Counted from the first letter of the stretch, positions 34,125-43,228 are shown. The stretch is 64,000 nucleotides of DNA from Nodosilinea sp. E11 (GCF_032813545.1 NZ_CP136520.1:5202001-5266000); one strand, 5' to 3'. Made by a program: numbers and translations. Notes: generated by a model not told the origin, from the sequence alone.

Positions 34125-35249
34125 CTAGAGCGTTTCAACGACCTGATCCCACTGCATGGTGAAGGGAGGCAGCCAGCCTCGCAGATAGTAATAGATCGAG
34201 CTGAGCAGTTCGCTCCAGTAGCGGCTGGTCAGCACCAGGGCGTTGACGTTAGGCACCAGGTCGGCCAGACGGGCCAGGGTATCGCGGCTTTCGAGGGCCG
34301 GAGTGCTATACAACTCGGTAGGGGCTGCGACCACCTGAATGCCTTCATTTTCAAAGGCTAGGGCAGCGCGGCGCATGGTCAAGGCGGGGGCCATCAGCAC
34401 GACGCGGTTGGCATCGCGGTTGGCTCGGCTGCGGTCAAAGGGGCCGCTACGAGCAGGCGGGGTGTACAGTTGCTGCTCGGTCAAAAAGTTGCGTTGATCT
34501 ACCGTCGTCGCTCGAATATCAGTGCCGGTGGCCTCCACCCGAATGCTTTCGGAGGGCACCCCTCGGCTGACCAACTGCTGGCGAATGGCCTGCCGGAGGG
34601 GTTCTCGCTCTTCGGCTGTGCCAAACCTTGGCCCGGCGGTGACCGTCACGTAGGGCCGCGCCAAACTGATGCGGCTATAGACATTGGCGGCGCTGTTGAG
34701 TCGGGCCACTAGCACCGGGTCGAGGGGGTTATCGGTATCAATGCGGCTGTTGATGGCGTTGGTCAGGCGGTAGGCATCGGCGTTTTCGCCCACCACCACA
34801 ATCGACACCGCTCGATCGACGGGCACTTCGTCAATGGCCGGGCAAATGTCGCTGCACAGACGCCGCTGGCTGAGGTAGGCCAGCTGCACCGCATTCTCAG
34901 ACTGGTTGACTAAGGCCCGCGCCACCAGGGGCATGCTGCTAAAGATCAAAATCAGCAGCGCCACCAGCACCATTCGCCCATTCGCCTTGGGAACGCCGTT
35001 GCCCAGGGCCAGGGCCAGCAGGGTGATCACCCCGCCCAGGGGGGTGAGTGGAAAGGCTAAAAACTGCCAAAATACCCCAATCGTATTGTCTTCAGGGAAT
35101 AAAAACGCGGCAGCAATCAGCGCCAAAATGATGGCCCCGCCAAACCAGGTCAGAAAGACGGCTGGAATAAACTTTCTCAGGATCCACCACAGAAAGTAGC
35201 CAATGCCGAGCCACAGCAACAGACGGGTAAGCAGATTGAGAATATCCAT
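34125..35249 (-). CDS. YdcF/DUF218-family membrane protein
   Basis: The 374-residue protein has four N-terminal membrane segments (about 5-25, 28-50, 63-83, 93-113). A periplasm-facing DUF218-like domain follows, beginning VSIVVVGENADAYRLTNAI, with GVPSESIRVEATGTDIRATT in the middle and NRVVLMAPALTMRRA in the second half. DUF218 proteins (SanA, YdcF, ElyC) are linked to envelope integrity. Function here is not known. It precedes the ABC exporter gene with an 85-bp gap. Confidence 0.8.
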   Translation of the reverse strand: MDILNLLTRLLLWLGIGYFLWWILRKFIPAVFLTWFGGAIILALIAAAFLFPEDNTIGVFWQFLAFPLTPLGGVITLLALALGNGVPKANGRMVLVALLILIFSSMPLVARALVNQSENAVQLAYLSQRRLCSDICPAIDEVPVDRAVSIVVVGENADAYRLTNAINSRIDTDNPLDPVLVARLNSAANVYSRISLARPYVTVTAGPRFGTAEEREPLRQAIRQQLVSRGVPSESIRVEATGTDIRATTVDQRNFLTEQQLYTPPARSGPFDRSRANRDANRVVLMAPALTMRRAALAFENEGIQVVAAPTELYSTPALESRDTLARLADLVPNVNALVLTSRYWSELLSSIYYYLRGWLPPFTMQWDQVVETL

Positions 35250-36179
35250 GGGCAGTCTGCAACGGAAAATGAGGCACTGATGAAATAGACAGGGAGCGCG
35301 GACTCAGCCCCATGGACGTTGCCAATGGGGGCTCCGACCCGACGCCGTAGGAACTCCCTGCAAAGCATACTTCAGTAACGAAAACTCGGTTTAGTTGTCG
35401 GCCCAATTGGCAAAAAAAATCGCTGACCCGAGAGGTCAGCGATCGCATCTAAGACACTAAGCAAGGAAACGCTGTGGCTGTAGCCGCTACTCATGCTGCT
35501 AGGTAGCCCAAGGGGCGATCGCTCCAGCCCCGAGAGGCCCAGAGCTGACAGCAGCCAAAAATCTTGGCAGTTAGCTATGACTCTAGTTATGACTCAAAGC
35601 CTTACAGTCGTTGCGCTTTAGCTGCCAGCAGCCTATCCCAAGCAGACTTGATTTGCAATCAGCCATCAGCTTTTAGTCTATCAGCTTCTGTTCGCATTAA
35701 GAATAGCTTATGAATCACTCGGTTCGGGCCTGGTAGGGTGGCTGAAGCGAGACCTTAGCTCCTGGTAGCGAGGTTGGCTAAACCAGTATATTTAAGCCAA
35801 AGGCTCTAAGCACAAGATATCTCTCCAGAAAACGCTTCAACTCGAAAAAATCAGTTTTTAGCCCAATTCAAGGCCCGTTGATAGGGATAAATCGTGTCTT
35901 TGACTGCTGCTCTTCAGATTTAGTTCATCAGAGCTGCCCACGCTCTCAGCGATCTTATTGACAATACTCATCAACTAGATCAAGACTAATGAGACCGTCA
36001 CCGCTGCCCTGCGGATCGCGAGTCCAATCATCCCCTGCGGGTTATTGGGTGGGTGGACAAATGGGGTGAAGACGAATGGCCTTCACCCGTCCTGCTTGCC
36101 CCTTGCCAAGTGGAGGCGATGCGGAGTTGGCTAGACCCCAGGGGCGGGGGCGCTAATTGATTTTGAGGAGTGTTTCGCG
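35250..36179. other. 930-bp intergenic region with a minus-strand terminator-like hairpin
   Basis: No protein gene is visible. The hairpin at 35412-35443 implies a minus-strand transcript from within this region, either a small RNA or a long leader of the gene at 34125-35249. The right end holds the promoter of the porin gene; GAGGAG at 36165-36170 is its ribosome binding site. Confidence 0.5.
35412..35443 (-). terminator. Intrinsic terminator reading leftward, without an obvious gene in front
   Basis: On the minus strand ATCGCTGACC and GGTCAGCGAT pair perfectly around a 5-nt loop and are followed by eight T residues. It lies about 165 bp before the start of the YdcF-like gene and has no minus-strand gene upstream. 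It could be an attenuator or the end of a small RNA. Confidence 0.8.
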
Positions 36180-37685
36180 ATGAATAGTTTACGGTTAAGC
36201 TGCCAGAGTCTGGTCCCAGCAGTCATTTTTGCAGCACTGTCTACCGCTGGCTCGGCCCTAGCCGCCGAGTCTGGCCCGACCCCCGTTAGCACAACGCCCG
36301 AGGCGGTGCAGCTAGCGCAAATCACCAGTGTGTCGGAGCTAACCGACGTGCTGCCCTCAGATTGGGCTTTTCAGGCGCTACAGAGCCTGGTCGAGAACTA
36401 CGGCTGCATTCAGGGCTACCCCGATCGCACCTTTCGCGGCCAGCGCAGCATGACTCGCTTTGAGTTTGCCGCCGGCCTCAATGCCTGTCTAGATGTCGTC
36501 GCCACCCTGATCGCCCAGTCAGGCCTCAACCCCGAGGATCTAGCTACTATTCGTCGCCTGCAAGACGAGTTTCAGGCTGAGCTAGCCACCCTGCGGGGCC
36601 GCGTCGATGCCCTAGAAGCCGACACCGCCACCCTGCGCGCCCAGCAGTTTTCGACCACAACCAAACTGCGGGGTCAGGCCGATTTTCACCTGGGGGTGCC
36701 CTTTGATCCGTTGGTGATTGTCAACGCGGCCAATGCGCCCGTGGTGCAAGAGACCAGTGCCAGCGTTGCGGCCCGCGCCCGGCTCAACTTTGACACCAGC
36801 TTTACCGGTCGCGATCGCCTGCGGATTCGTCTGCAATCGGGTGACGGTAACGCCCTAGTGCCCTTTGGTGGCCTCGATTCTGCTGGCGGCAGTGGCTATA
36901 ACGTTGCCATCGACGATTTCTACTACCGCTTCCCAGTGGGCAACCGTATCAATCTCACCGTGTCTCCCCGCGGCCTATCGGGTAACGATTGGGTGACCAG
37001 CACCATCGTGCCTTACCACGGATCTGGAGTTGCCGACGCCGCCAAACCTCAGTTCTATAACTCTGGCGGTAGCAGCAGCAACGGCGCTGGGGTAGGAGTC
37101 AACATCAACCTCACCGACAGCCTGGTGTTTGACGCGGGCTACACCGCTGGCAACCCTGGGGCCACCCAGCCCAATGTGGGGGTCTTTGCCGCCGCTAACC
37201 AGAGCTACATCGCTCAGCTCAGCTACCTGGGCCAAGGCTTTCTAAATGCTGGGGTCACCTACCTACACAACGATCGCTCTTCTATCTTTGCCCTCGACAA
37301 CACCGGGGCAGCGGCGGCGGCTGGGGCCACAGATACCTTTGCCGGACTGGTCAACCTCAACTTTGGCCGCTTCTTTGTGGCTGGTCACGGAGCTTACCAA
37401 ACCTTTAACGGCGGTAACGACTTTAGCTGGAGTGCTGGGGCTGGCATCAATGACTTCCTGCGGGAAGGGGCGGAACTGGCTGTTTACGGTACCCAGCTCC
37501 CTCAGCTGGCAGGCCGCAGCGACAACCCGTTCTTGATTGAAGGCTATTACGAAATTCCCTTTAGCCGATACCTGACCATTACCCCAGCGCTTGTCTACGG
37601 CGACGCCAAATACGCCAACACTGGCGGTGCCGTTACCGACAACACCGCCCTCTATGGTTTTGTGCGGGCGACCTTCCGGTTCTAG
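36180..37685 (+). CDS. SLH-domain porin, iron-uptake-porin type (OprB family)
   Basis: A signal peptide ending ALA (about residue 28) leads to an SLH domain (residues about 50-115; LPSDWAFQALQSLVENYGCIQGYPDRTF) that anchors the protein to peptidoglycan. A coiled-coil (about 125-155; LATLRGRVDALEADTATLRAQ) and a 340-residue beta-barrel ending in a terminal aromatic (FVRATFRF) follow. This is the standard cyanobacterial outer-membrane porin; members of this type have been associated with iron passage. The location next to fut genes fits that. A terminator follows at 37721. Confidence 0.95.
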   Translation: MNSLRLSCQSLVPAVIFAALSTAGSALAAESGPTPVSTTPEAVQLAQITSVSELTDVLPSDWAFQALQSLVENYGCIQGYPDRTFRGQRSMTRFEFAAGLNACLDVVATLIAQSGLNPEDLATIRRLQDEFQAELATLRGRVDALEADTATLRAQQFSTTTKLRGQADFHLGVPFDPLVIVNAANAPVVQETSASVAARARLNFDTSFTGRDRLRIRLQSGDGNALVPFGGLDSAGGSGYNVAIDDFYYRFPVGNRINLTVSPRGLSGNDWVTSTIVPYHGSGVADAAKPQFYNSGGSSSNGAGVGVNINLTDSLVFDAGYTAGNPGATQPNVGVFAAANQSYIAQLSYLGQGFLNAGVTYLHNDRSSIFALDNTGAAAAAGATDTFAGLVNLNFGRFFVAGHGAYQTFNGGNDFSWSAGAGINDFLREGAELAVYGTQLPQLAGRSDNPFLIEGYYEIPFSRYLTITPALVYGDAKYANTGGAVTDNTALYGFVRATFRF

Positions 37686-37720
37686 GCGGCCTTAGCCTTT
37701 GGTTTTTTCTCTCCGCGTTT

Positions 37721-37751
37721 AGCCCCACCGTGCCAAGGTGGGGCTTTTTTT
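37721..37751 (+). terminator. Rho-independent terminator of the porin gene
   Basis: AGCCCCACC (37721-37729) and GGTGGGGCT (37737-37745) form a perfect 9-bp stem followed by a run of T residues. It isolates the porin transcript from the Fut permease gene. Confidence 0.93.
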
Positions 37752-37837
37752 GTCGGGCAGAACCGCTCCCCCAGGGGCGGGTTTGGGTGGATGCTGCATT
37801 CTATGTTAAAAGGAATGGGTAGCAATAATTTCTATCT

Positions 37838-39502
37838 ATGAAAGCCTTGGGTATGCCCCGCAAAGCCTTGCTGCCTAGGCTAGATGGCTGGACGGTGGGG
37901 GTGGGGCTGATTGCCCTGGTGATGTTATTGCCAGTGGCAATCATTCTCACGGGGTTATTTACCAACTCTAGCGAAGCCTGGGAGCATTTGGCGGCGACGG
38001 TGCTGCCCGATTATCTGCGCAACTCCCTGGTGCTGATGGTCGGCGTGGGCCTGGGGGTGTTGGGCCTGGGTGTCAGCACCGCCTGGCTGGTGAGCACCTG
38101 CCAATTTTGGGGGCGGCGCTGGTTTGAGTGGCTGCTGCTGCTGCCGTTGGCGGCCCCCACCTACATTCTGGCCTACGTCTACACCGACACCCTGGAGTAC
38201 TTTGGCCCGGTGCAGACGGCGCTACGGGGCCTGTTTGGCTGGCAGCGGGCGACAGACTACTGGTTCCCCAACATTCGCTCGATCGAAGGGGCGATTTTGC
38301 TGTTTAGCCTGACGCTCTATCCCTACGTCTATTTGCTAGCGCGGGTGGCGTTTTTAGAGCAGTCTACCGCCACCCTAGAGGCCAGCCGGTCTTTGGGGCG
38401 GGGGCCGTGGCAAAGTTTTTGGTCGGTGGCGCTGCCTATGGCGCGACCGGCGATCGCCGCTGGCACCGCCCTGGCCCTGATGGAAACCCTGAATGACTTT
38501 GGCACCGTGGCCTACTTCAGCGTGCCGACCTTTACTACAGGCATCTACCGCACCTGGTTTGGCATGGGCGATCGCCCGGCGGCGGTGCAGCTCTCGGCGC
38601 TGCTGCTGCTGTTTATCTTTGCCCTGGTGCTGCTAGAGCAGCAGTCGCGGCGGCGGGCTCGCTACTACCAGGGCATGGGGCGATCGGTGTCGCAGTCGCG
38701 CTACGAATTGGCGGGGCTGCGGGCGGTAGGGGCCTGGGTGGCCTGCTTTGTGCCGGTGCTGCTGGGGCTAATTGTGCCCATCGGGCTGCTGCTGGCCATG
38801 ACCCTGCGCAATGCCGACGCGACCTTGAACCGCAGCTTTTGGGTGCTGAGCCGCAACAGTCTGGTGCTGGCGGTGCTGGCGGCGGTGCTGGCGGTGGTGT
38901 TGTCGTTGGTGATGGCCTACGGTCTGCGGCTGAATCGCACCCCGTTTCTGAAGCTCGCGGTGCAGGGGGCTAACCTGGGCTATGCAGTGCCCGGCGCGGT
39001 GATCGCGGTGGGCACGCTGATACCGCTGGCCGGGTTTGACAATGCGATCGATGCCTGGATGCGGCAGACCTTTGGCGTTTCGACCGGGCTGCTGCTCAGC
39101 GGCACGATTATTGCGCTGCTGTTTGCCTACCTGGTGCGGTTTTTGGCCGTCAGCTTTGGGGCCACCGAGGCGGGGCTGAGCAAAATTAAGCCGTCACTGG
39201 ATGACGCCGCCCGCAGCCTGGGCCAGAGCCCGCGCCAAACACTGATCAAAGTTCACCGCCCGCTGCTGGGCAGCAGTCTGCTCACGGCCACCATGCTGGT
39301 GTTTGTCGATGTGATGAAGGAACTGCCCGCGACGCTGATTATTCGCCCGTTTAATTTCGACACTCTGGCGGTGCGGGTTTACCAGTACGCCGCCGATGAG
39401 CGGCTGATCGAGGCCTCGGCCCCGGCCTTGGCGATCATTCTGGTGGGGCTGCTGCCGGTGCTCTGGCTGAGCAAGCAGATCGCTAACGAGGGTAAAGCTT
39501 AA
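37838..39502 (+). CDS. futB: Ferric iron ABC transporter permease (FutB-like)
   Basis: The 554-residue protein is a fused double permease with about twelve membrane segments and two EAA loops (LEASRSLGRGPWQSFWSVALP near residue 190 and LDDAARSLGQSPRQTL near 455). This is the layout of FbpB/FutB ferric iron permeases. The matching periplasmic binding protein FutA is encoded at 44515-45576 on the other strand; the ATPase FutC is not in the window. The genes between the two look like later insertions. Confidence 0.92.
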   Translation: MKALGMPRKALLPRLDGWTVGVGLIALVMLLPVAIILTGLFTNSSEAWEHLAATVLPDYLRNSLVLMVGVGLGVLGLGVSTAWLVSTCQFWGRRWFEWLLLLPLAAPTYILAYVYTDTLEYFGPVQTALRGLFGWQRATDYWFPNIRSIEGAILLFSLTLYPYVYLLARVAFLEQSTATLEASRSLGRGPWQSFWSVALPMARPAIAAGTALALMETLNDFGTVAYFSVPTFTTGIYRTWFGMGDRPAAVQLSALLLLFIFALVLLEQQSRRRARYYQGMGRSVSQSRYELAGLRAVGAWVACFVPVLLGLIVPIGLLLAMTLRNADATLNRSFWVLSRNSLVLAVLAAVLAVVLSLVMAYGLRLNRTPFLKLAVQGANLGYAVPGAVIAVGTLIPLAGFDNAIDAWMRQTFGVSTGLLLSGTIIALLFAYLVRFLAVSFGATEAGLSKIKPSLDDAARSLGQSPRQTLIKVHRPLLGSSLLTATMLVFVDVMKELPATLIIRPFNFDTLAVRVYQYAADERLIEASAPALAIILVGLLPVLWLSKQIANEGKA

Positions 39503-39559
39503 TCTACAGGCCAGTTCGCTAAGATATTAGACATATCCGTGGATGGAGCCAGGGTAACC

Positions 39560-40171
39560 ATGTCTAGCCTGCTGGTTAAATCCGTTAAAACACCATTACC
39601 AATCAATCTTTCATCACTCCTGGCCATGCCACAGATGAGTGATGATCAGTTTTATGATTTTTGCCAAACGAATCCTGACTTGCGGATTGAGCGGAACGCA
39701 GATGGAGAAATTGTGGTGATGCCGCCAGCCTTTGCTGATACTGGAAACCGCAACGGTAGGGTTTTTGGACAGCTTTATGTCTGGGCAGAAGCCGATGGCA
39801 CTGGGGAAGTCTTTGACTCTAGCTCAGGCTTTACGCTACCGAATGGTGCCATGCGCTCCCCTGATGCCGCCTGGATTTTGTCTGATCGCTGGAACAGGCT
39901 GGAACCTGAGCAGCAGGCATCGTTTGCACCGATCGCGCCCGACTTTGTGATAGAGCTACGGTCGAGTAGTGATACGTTGGCGAGTTTGCAAGACAAACTG
40001 GCTGAATATGTGGCCAATGGGGTGCGGTTGGGGGTGTTAATCGATCGCAAGCATCGTCAAGTTCATCTCTACCGGCCCGAGCAAGCACCCGAGATTTTAG
40101 ATAATCCTGAGGTGGTCAATTGCGAACCTGAAATGCCGGGGTTTGGGCTGAGGATGGCAAAAGTTTGGTAA
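39560..40171 (+). CDS. Uma2 family endonuclease (DUF820)
   Basis: The 203-residue protein has the PD-(D/E)XK core of Uma2 proteins: LRIERNADGEIVVMPP, SPDAAWIL with the first Asp, and APDFVIELRSSSD with the Glu. The usual Lys of E-x-K is replaced by Arg or Ser (ELRS), which is common in this family. Uma2 genes are greatly expanded in cyanobacteria; their role is unsettled. GTG 39539 is an alternative start, but CAGGG before ATG 39560 is better placed. It sits 57 bp after futB. Confidence 0.9.
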   Translation: MSSLLVKSVKTPLPINLSSLLAMPQMSDDQFYDFCQTNPDLRIERNADGEIVVMPPAFADTGNRNGRVFGQLYVWAEADGTGEVFDSSSGFTLPNGAMRSPDAAWILSDRWNRLEPEQQASFAPIAPDFVIELRSSSDTLASLQDKLAEYVANGVRLGVLIDRKHRQVHLYRPEQAPEILDNPEVVNCEPEMPGFGLRMAKVW

Positions 40172-40189
40172 TGGTAAGAGGCTATTTAT

Positions 40190-40288
40190 AAGGAGGTACC
40201 CTCGTACGAGTTCGTGGTGGCTGTCGGTGCGATCGCTGTAGTGCAGGTATTGCTCAAAGCTGACGGTGGTGAGGGCGGCCTGAGTCAT
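40190..40288 (-). pseudogene. N-terminal remnant of a second Uma2 gene
   Basis: The frame begins with ATG and reads MTQAALTTVSFEQYLHYSD, then HHELVRG. That is the standard N-terminus of Uma2 proteins (strand, S/TFEEYL-like helix, YELI/V-G). The similarity stops after about 33 codons and the frame then runs into the antisense of the intact Uma2 gene. The remainder of the gene is missing. Confidence 0.75.
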
Positions 40289-40337
40289 GAGGTCTCTGGG
40301 TGATCTGGCTTGATTCTGCTATCTAGCGAATGGGTGT

Positions 40338-40715
40338 TTAGGCCGCTACGGGTGCTTGAGGAGCTTTGACTAGTTGGCCATACTGTTCGCAGAAAAAACG
40401 AACACATTCAGGGGCCAAATCGATGACGGCTTCATCGTAGGCACCTGTTTCGGGATTGGGCCAAATCAGGGCATAGTCACCTTTGACAAACTGAAAGCGC
40501 TCTTGGTCTCTCAGGGGCAGCAGCGCTTGACCTGGGTTTTCTTCAACTAACAGGAGGTAGAAGTCGAGGTCGTAGATGCTGATGTCCAGGTCTTCCTCAA
40601 ACCAAAGCCTGAGCCAATAACCATTGAGATATTCAGCTTTGAGGAGGCCTCTTTCGTTTGAGTTTTGCCAATAGGCTTCGTCTTTAGCTAACGCTTGCCA
40701 AGCTTCCCATTTCAT
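40338..40715 (-). CDS. DUF2442-like protein
   Basis: The 125-residue protein contains YLNGYWLRLWFEEDLDISIYDL, LPLRDQERFQFVKGDYALIWPN and AYDEAVIDLAPE. This is the pattern of DUF2442 domains (strand with hydrophobic alternation, L-D..F, W.NG-like, DLAPE.L). It lies 6 bp after the DUF4160 gene on the same strand. DUF4160/DUF2442 pairs recur in bacteria and look like small two-component toxin-antitoxin-type modules, but no activity is established. Confidence 0.85.
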   Translation of the reverse strand: MKWEAWQALAKDEAYWQNSNERGLLKAEYLNGYWLRLWFEEDLDISIYDLDFYLLLVEENPGQALLPLRDQERFQFVKGDYALIWPNPETGAYDEAVIDLAPECVRFFCEQYGQLVKAPQAPVAA

Positions 40716-40721
40716 GACGAT

Positions 40722-40994
40722 TTACCCCACAATTTCAACGGGTTGATTATTCATGGCGTTTTGCCACTGCTCTAGCAATGCGGCTTCATGGGCTTCTACC
40801 CAGGCCTCAATCAGTCGCTTTAGTTTCGGTGGTAGCGGCTTGCCTGGAGTCATCCATTGTCGTGTGCTGATTTCAATACGATAGCTCCTGTAATCATTTT
40901 GATACTTAATGTGGACATGGGGAGGAGCGTGATCGTTATAGTTCATTAGGACGACCAGAAGGCCTCGATCGAAGGGATGGGAAACGGGTGGCAT
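40722..40994 (-). CDS. DUF4160 domain-containing protein
   Basis: The 90-residue protein has VLMNYNDHAPPHVHIKY, the hallmark DH.PPH.H motif of DUF4160, then LPPKLKRLIEAWVEAH and a C-terminal helix with LLEQWQNAM. The histidines could bind metal. It is the first gene of the pair with the DUF2442-like gene, 6 bp downstream. Confidence 0.92.
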   Translation of the reverse strand: MPPVSHPFDRGLLVVLMNYNDHAPPHVHIKYQNDYRSYRIEISTRQWMTPGKPLPPKLKRLIEAWVEAHEAALLEQWQNAMNNQPVEIVG

Positions 40995-41665
40995 TGATTT
41001 GGTGGAAGGGTCTGATTCAACAGGTTTAGCTACCCTAAGCCCAAAAGGTGCGAAGCTGGGCCAAAAATCTGAAATGGGTCTGGCATCTCAATTGTTGAGA
41101 CCTGCCATGAAATCATCCGCTCACACCTGCCTTATACCCAATCCTGCTTGGTTACCCCTGGTACCTCTGGGCGCATGCGATGCGCTCCTACAGTTTGGCC
41201 TTTTAGAAATCGGGGTTATGCAAGTATCTTCTTTCCCAGAAACTTCCTAAAAGCGCAAACCTGCGTCCAATGCCTGGGAGGGTTGCCCTCAACCCTTGCA
41301 CCATCACCTGCTGCCCGATTGCCCAAAATCTTCTCAGCGGCGGGCGAGGTTCCCTCGGAAGAAAGACGCAAACCGTCGAGCCAATCAGCTATCTTCAGCA
41401 CACCGGTTTCTACTGGCATCGATAGATCGGTTGGTTTGACCGGCAGATCTATAGAGGATGAAAACTTGCTCAGCTTGTCGTTGGCGATCCCTTACTACCT
41501 TGAATCGGCTTGCCAGACGTAGACAATTCTGACAAAAAAAACTCAAGGATTTTGCTTTCTCTTGAGAGCACATGCCCTGTCTCCCTACGTGAAGATATCT
41601 TCTTTTCCAGATATCTTCTTGCTTTTAACTTGACTTCTTATCGCCGGATATTCTAACCAACAACC
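40995..41665. other. Intergenic region with a repeat copy and hairpins
   Basis: The 670 bp hold one copy of the dispersed palindromic repeat (41169-41219). A short hairpin with an A tract at 41533-41566 reads as a weak minus-strand terminator. GAAGATATC/GATATCTTC inverted repeats lie at 41592-41620, ahead of the YihY gene. No credible gene is present. Confidence 0.5.
41169..41219 (-). repeat. Dispersed palindromic repeat, copy 2
   Basis: On the minus strand it reads AACCCCGATTTCTAAAAGG, CCAAACTGTAGGAGCGC and ATCGCATGCGCCC. It is closely similar to copy 1 at 8703-8752, including spacing between CCCCGATTT, AGGCCAAA and the palindromic core. Confidence 0.8.
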
Positions 41666-42847
41666 ATGAAAGCTTCTTCGATCGTACCGCTGCTGAAAGA
41701 GACCGTTGCCGAGTGGATGGAGGACAAGGTTTCTCGGCTGGCGGCAGCGCTGGCCTATTTCACCATCTTTTCGATCGCGCCGCTGCTGATTATTGCAATT
41801 TCAGTAGCGGCAATCTTTTTTGGCGAAGAGGCGGCTCAGGGGCAAATTGTGGGGCAAATTCAGGGGTTGATGGGCCAGGAGGGAGCCGACGCCATCGAGA
41901 GTATGATCGCCAACGCCAACCAGATGGAAGGCGGGGTGATTGCCAGTATCATCGGCATTGTGATTCTGCTATTTGGGGCCTCGGGGGTGTTTGGGCAACT
42001 GCAAGATGCCCTCAATACCATTTGGGAAGTCGCCCCCAAGCCCGGACAGGGGATCGCTACCTTTCTTCGCTCTAGGTTTTTGTCTTTCGGGATGGTGCTG
42101 GTGATTGCCTTTTTGCTGCTGGTGTCCTTGGTGCTCAGTGCAGTGATCGTTGGCGTCAGCAGCTACATGACGACGGTGATGCCAAGCCTAGGGGTGGTGG
42201 CAGAAGGGATTAACTTTATTGTCTCTTTTGGGGTGATTACGCTGTTGTTTGCCCTGATCTATCGGGTGTTGCCCGATGTCGAGATCGCCTGGGGAGATGT
42301 TTGGATTGGGGCCGCATTTACAGCGTTTCTCTTTACTATTGGGCGCACGCTGATTGGCCTATACCTGGGCAATGCGGCGGTGGGGTCGGCCTACGGTGCT
42401 GCTGGTTCTCTGGTGGTGCTCTTGATTTGGATCTTTTACTCGGCGCAGATTTTGCTGTTTGGGGCAGAGTTTACCCAGGTGTATGCCCGACGCTACGGCT
42501 CCCACATTCGCCCGGCCTCCTTTGCGGTGTCGCTGACTGACGAGGATCGGGTACAGCAGGGAGTGCCCCGGTCTGAGTATGTAGAGGCGATCGCCGATCG
42601 GGAGGGTACTGGCCAGGATGCCCGCCCTCTTGCCCTCGAGGAATCTGAGGCACGGCCCGCAATGGCTACCCCGCAACAACGTGCCCCAGAGCCTGCCTCG
42701 CAGCGGCCATCGCCGCCCCTAGCAATGGTAGTGGTAGGAGCTATGGCCACTATCGTGGAGGCCCTACGCCACCCCAACCGTCGATCGCAGAGTCGTCGCC
42801 CAGAGAACCGGCACCCAGAAGGCCAGCGCCAGAAGGGCCGCCGGTAA
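41666..42847 (+). CDS. YihY/BrkB family inner membrane protein with extended tail
   Basis: Six membrane segments fill residues 1-280, with LAAALAYFTIFSIAPLLII at the start and YGAAGSLVVLLIWIFYSAQILLFGAEF at the end, both diagnostic of the family (PF03631, often misnamed ribonuclease BN). The function is unresolved. The C-terminal 110 residues are Pro/Arg/Gln-rich and basic, beyond the usual family length. Confidence 0.93.
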   Translation: MKASSIVPLLKETVAEWMEDKVSRLAAALAYFTIFSIAPLLIIAISVAAIFFGEEAAQGQIVGQIQGLMGQEGADAIESMIANANQMEGGVIASIIGIVILLFGASGVFGQLQDALNTIWEVAPKPGQGIATFLRSRFLSFGMVLVIAFLLLVSLVLSAVIVGVSSYMTTVMPSLGVVAEGINFIVSFGVITLLFALIYRVLPDVEIAWGDVWIGAAFTAFLFTIGRTLIGLYLGNAAVGSAYGAAGSLVVLLIWIFYSAQILLFGAEFTQVYARRYGSHIRPASFAVSLTDEDRVQQGVPRSEYVEAIADREGTGQDARPLALEESEARPAMATPQQRAPEPASQRPSPPLAMVVVGAMATIVEALRHPNRRSQSRRPENRHPEGQRQKGRR

Positions 42848-42969
42848 TCTTGTTCTATAACGGGGGATGGCAGTATGCCTGATTAGGTCAAGACGGGCCA
42901 GAGGCCCATCCCACAAGAGGGTAGCCCGTTGATCCCTTGAGGATCTCTGATACTGAATCCTGAACGAAT

Positions 42970-43055
42970 ACCCCCGATTTGTAGGGGCGTAGCATGCTAC
43001 GCCCCTACGGGGTCCCTGGATTATGAATCGGGGTTGTCTGACTCGGATTTGGTAT
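42970..43055 (-). repeat. Dispersed palindromic repeat, copy 3, with a perfect 28-bp palindrome
   Basis: The element is bounded by ATACC and GGTAT. On the minus strand it begins ATACCAAATCCGAGTC and AGACAACCCCGATT, matching copy 1. Its core at 42981-43008 (GTAGGGGCGTAGCA and its exact complement) is a perfect palindrome. Confidence 0.85.
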
Positions 43056-43200
43056 GAGACACTCTTGTGGGATAGCCCTTCCGGCGGTCCACTTTGCAGC
43101 GACCGCGAAATCTACCAGGTTCGGCCGCAGTGCTCCGCCCATAGACGAAGGCTTGGGGGGTGGTGAAGCGGCGGGCGACCAGGGGGAGCAATCAGTCACC

Positions 43201-43228
43201 CCTAAGAAATAGTCGATCATTTCTTAGG
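43201..43228 (+). repeat. Left-end hairpin of the IS605-type tnpB element
   Basis: CCTAAGAAAT and ATTTCTTAGG pair perfectly around the 8-nt loop AGTCGATC, 13 bp before the tnpB start codon. Subterminal hairpins of this type mark ends of IS200/IS605 elements. Confidence 0.7.
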
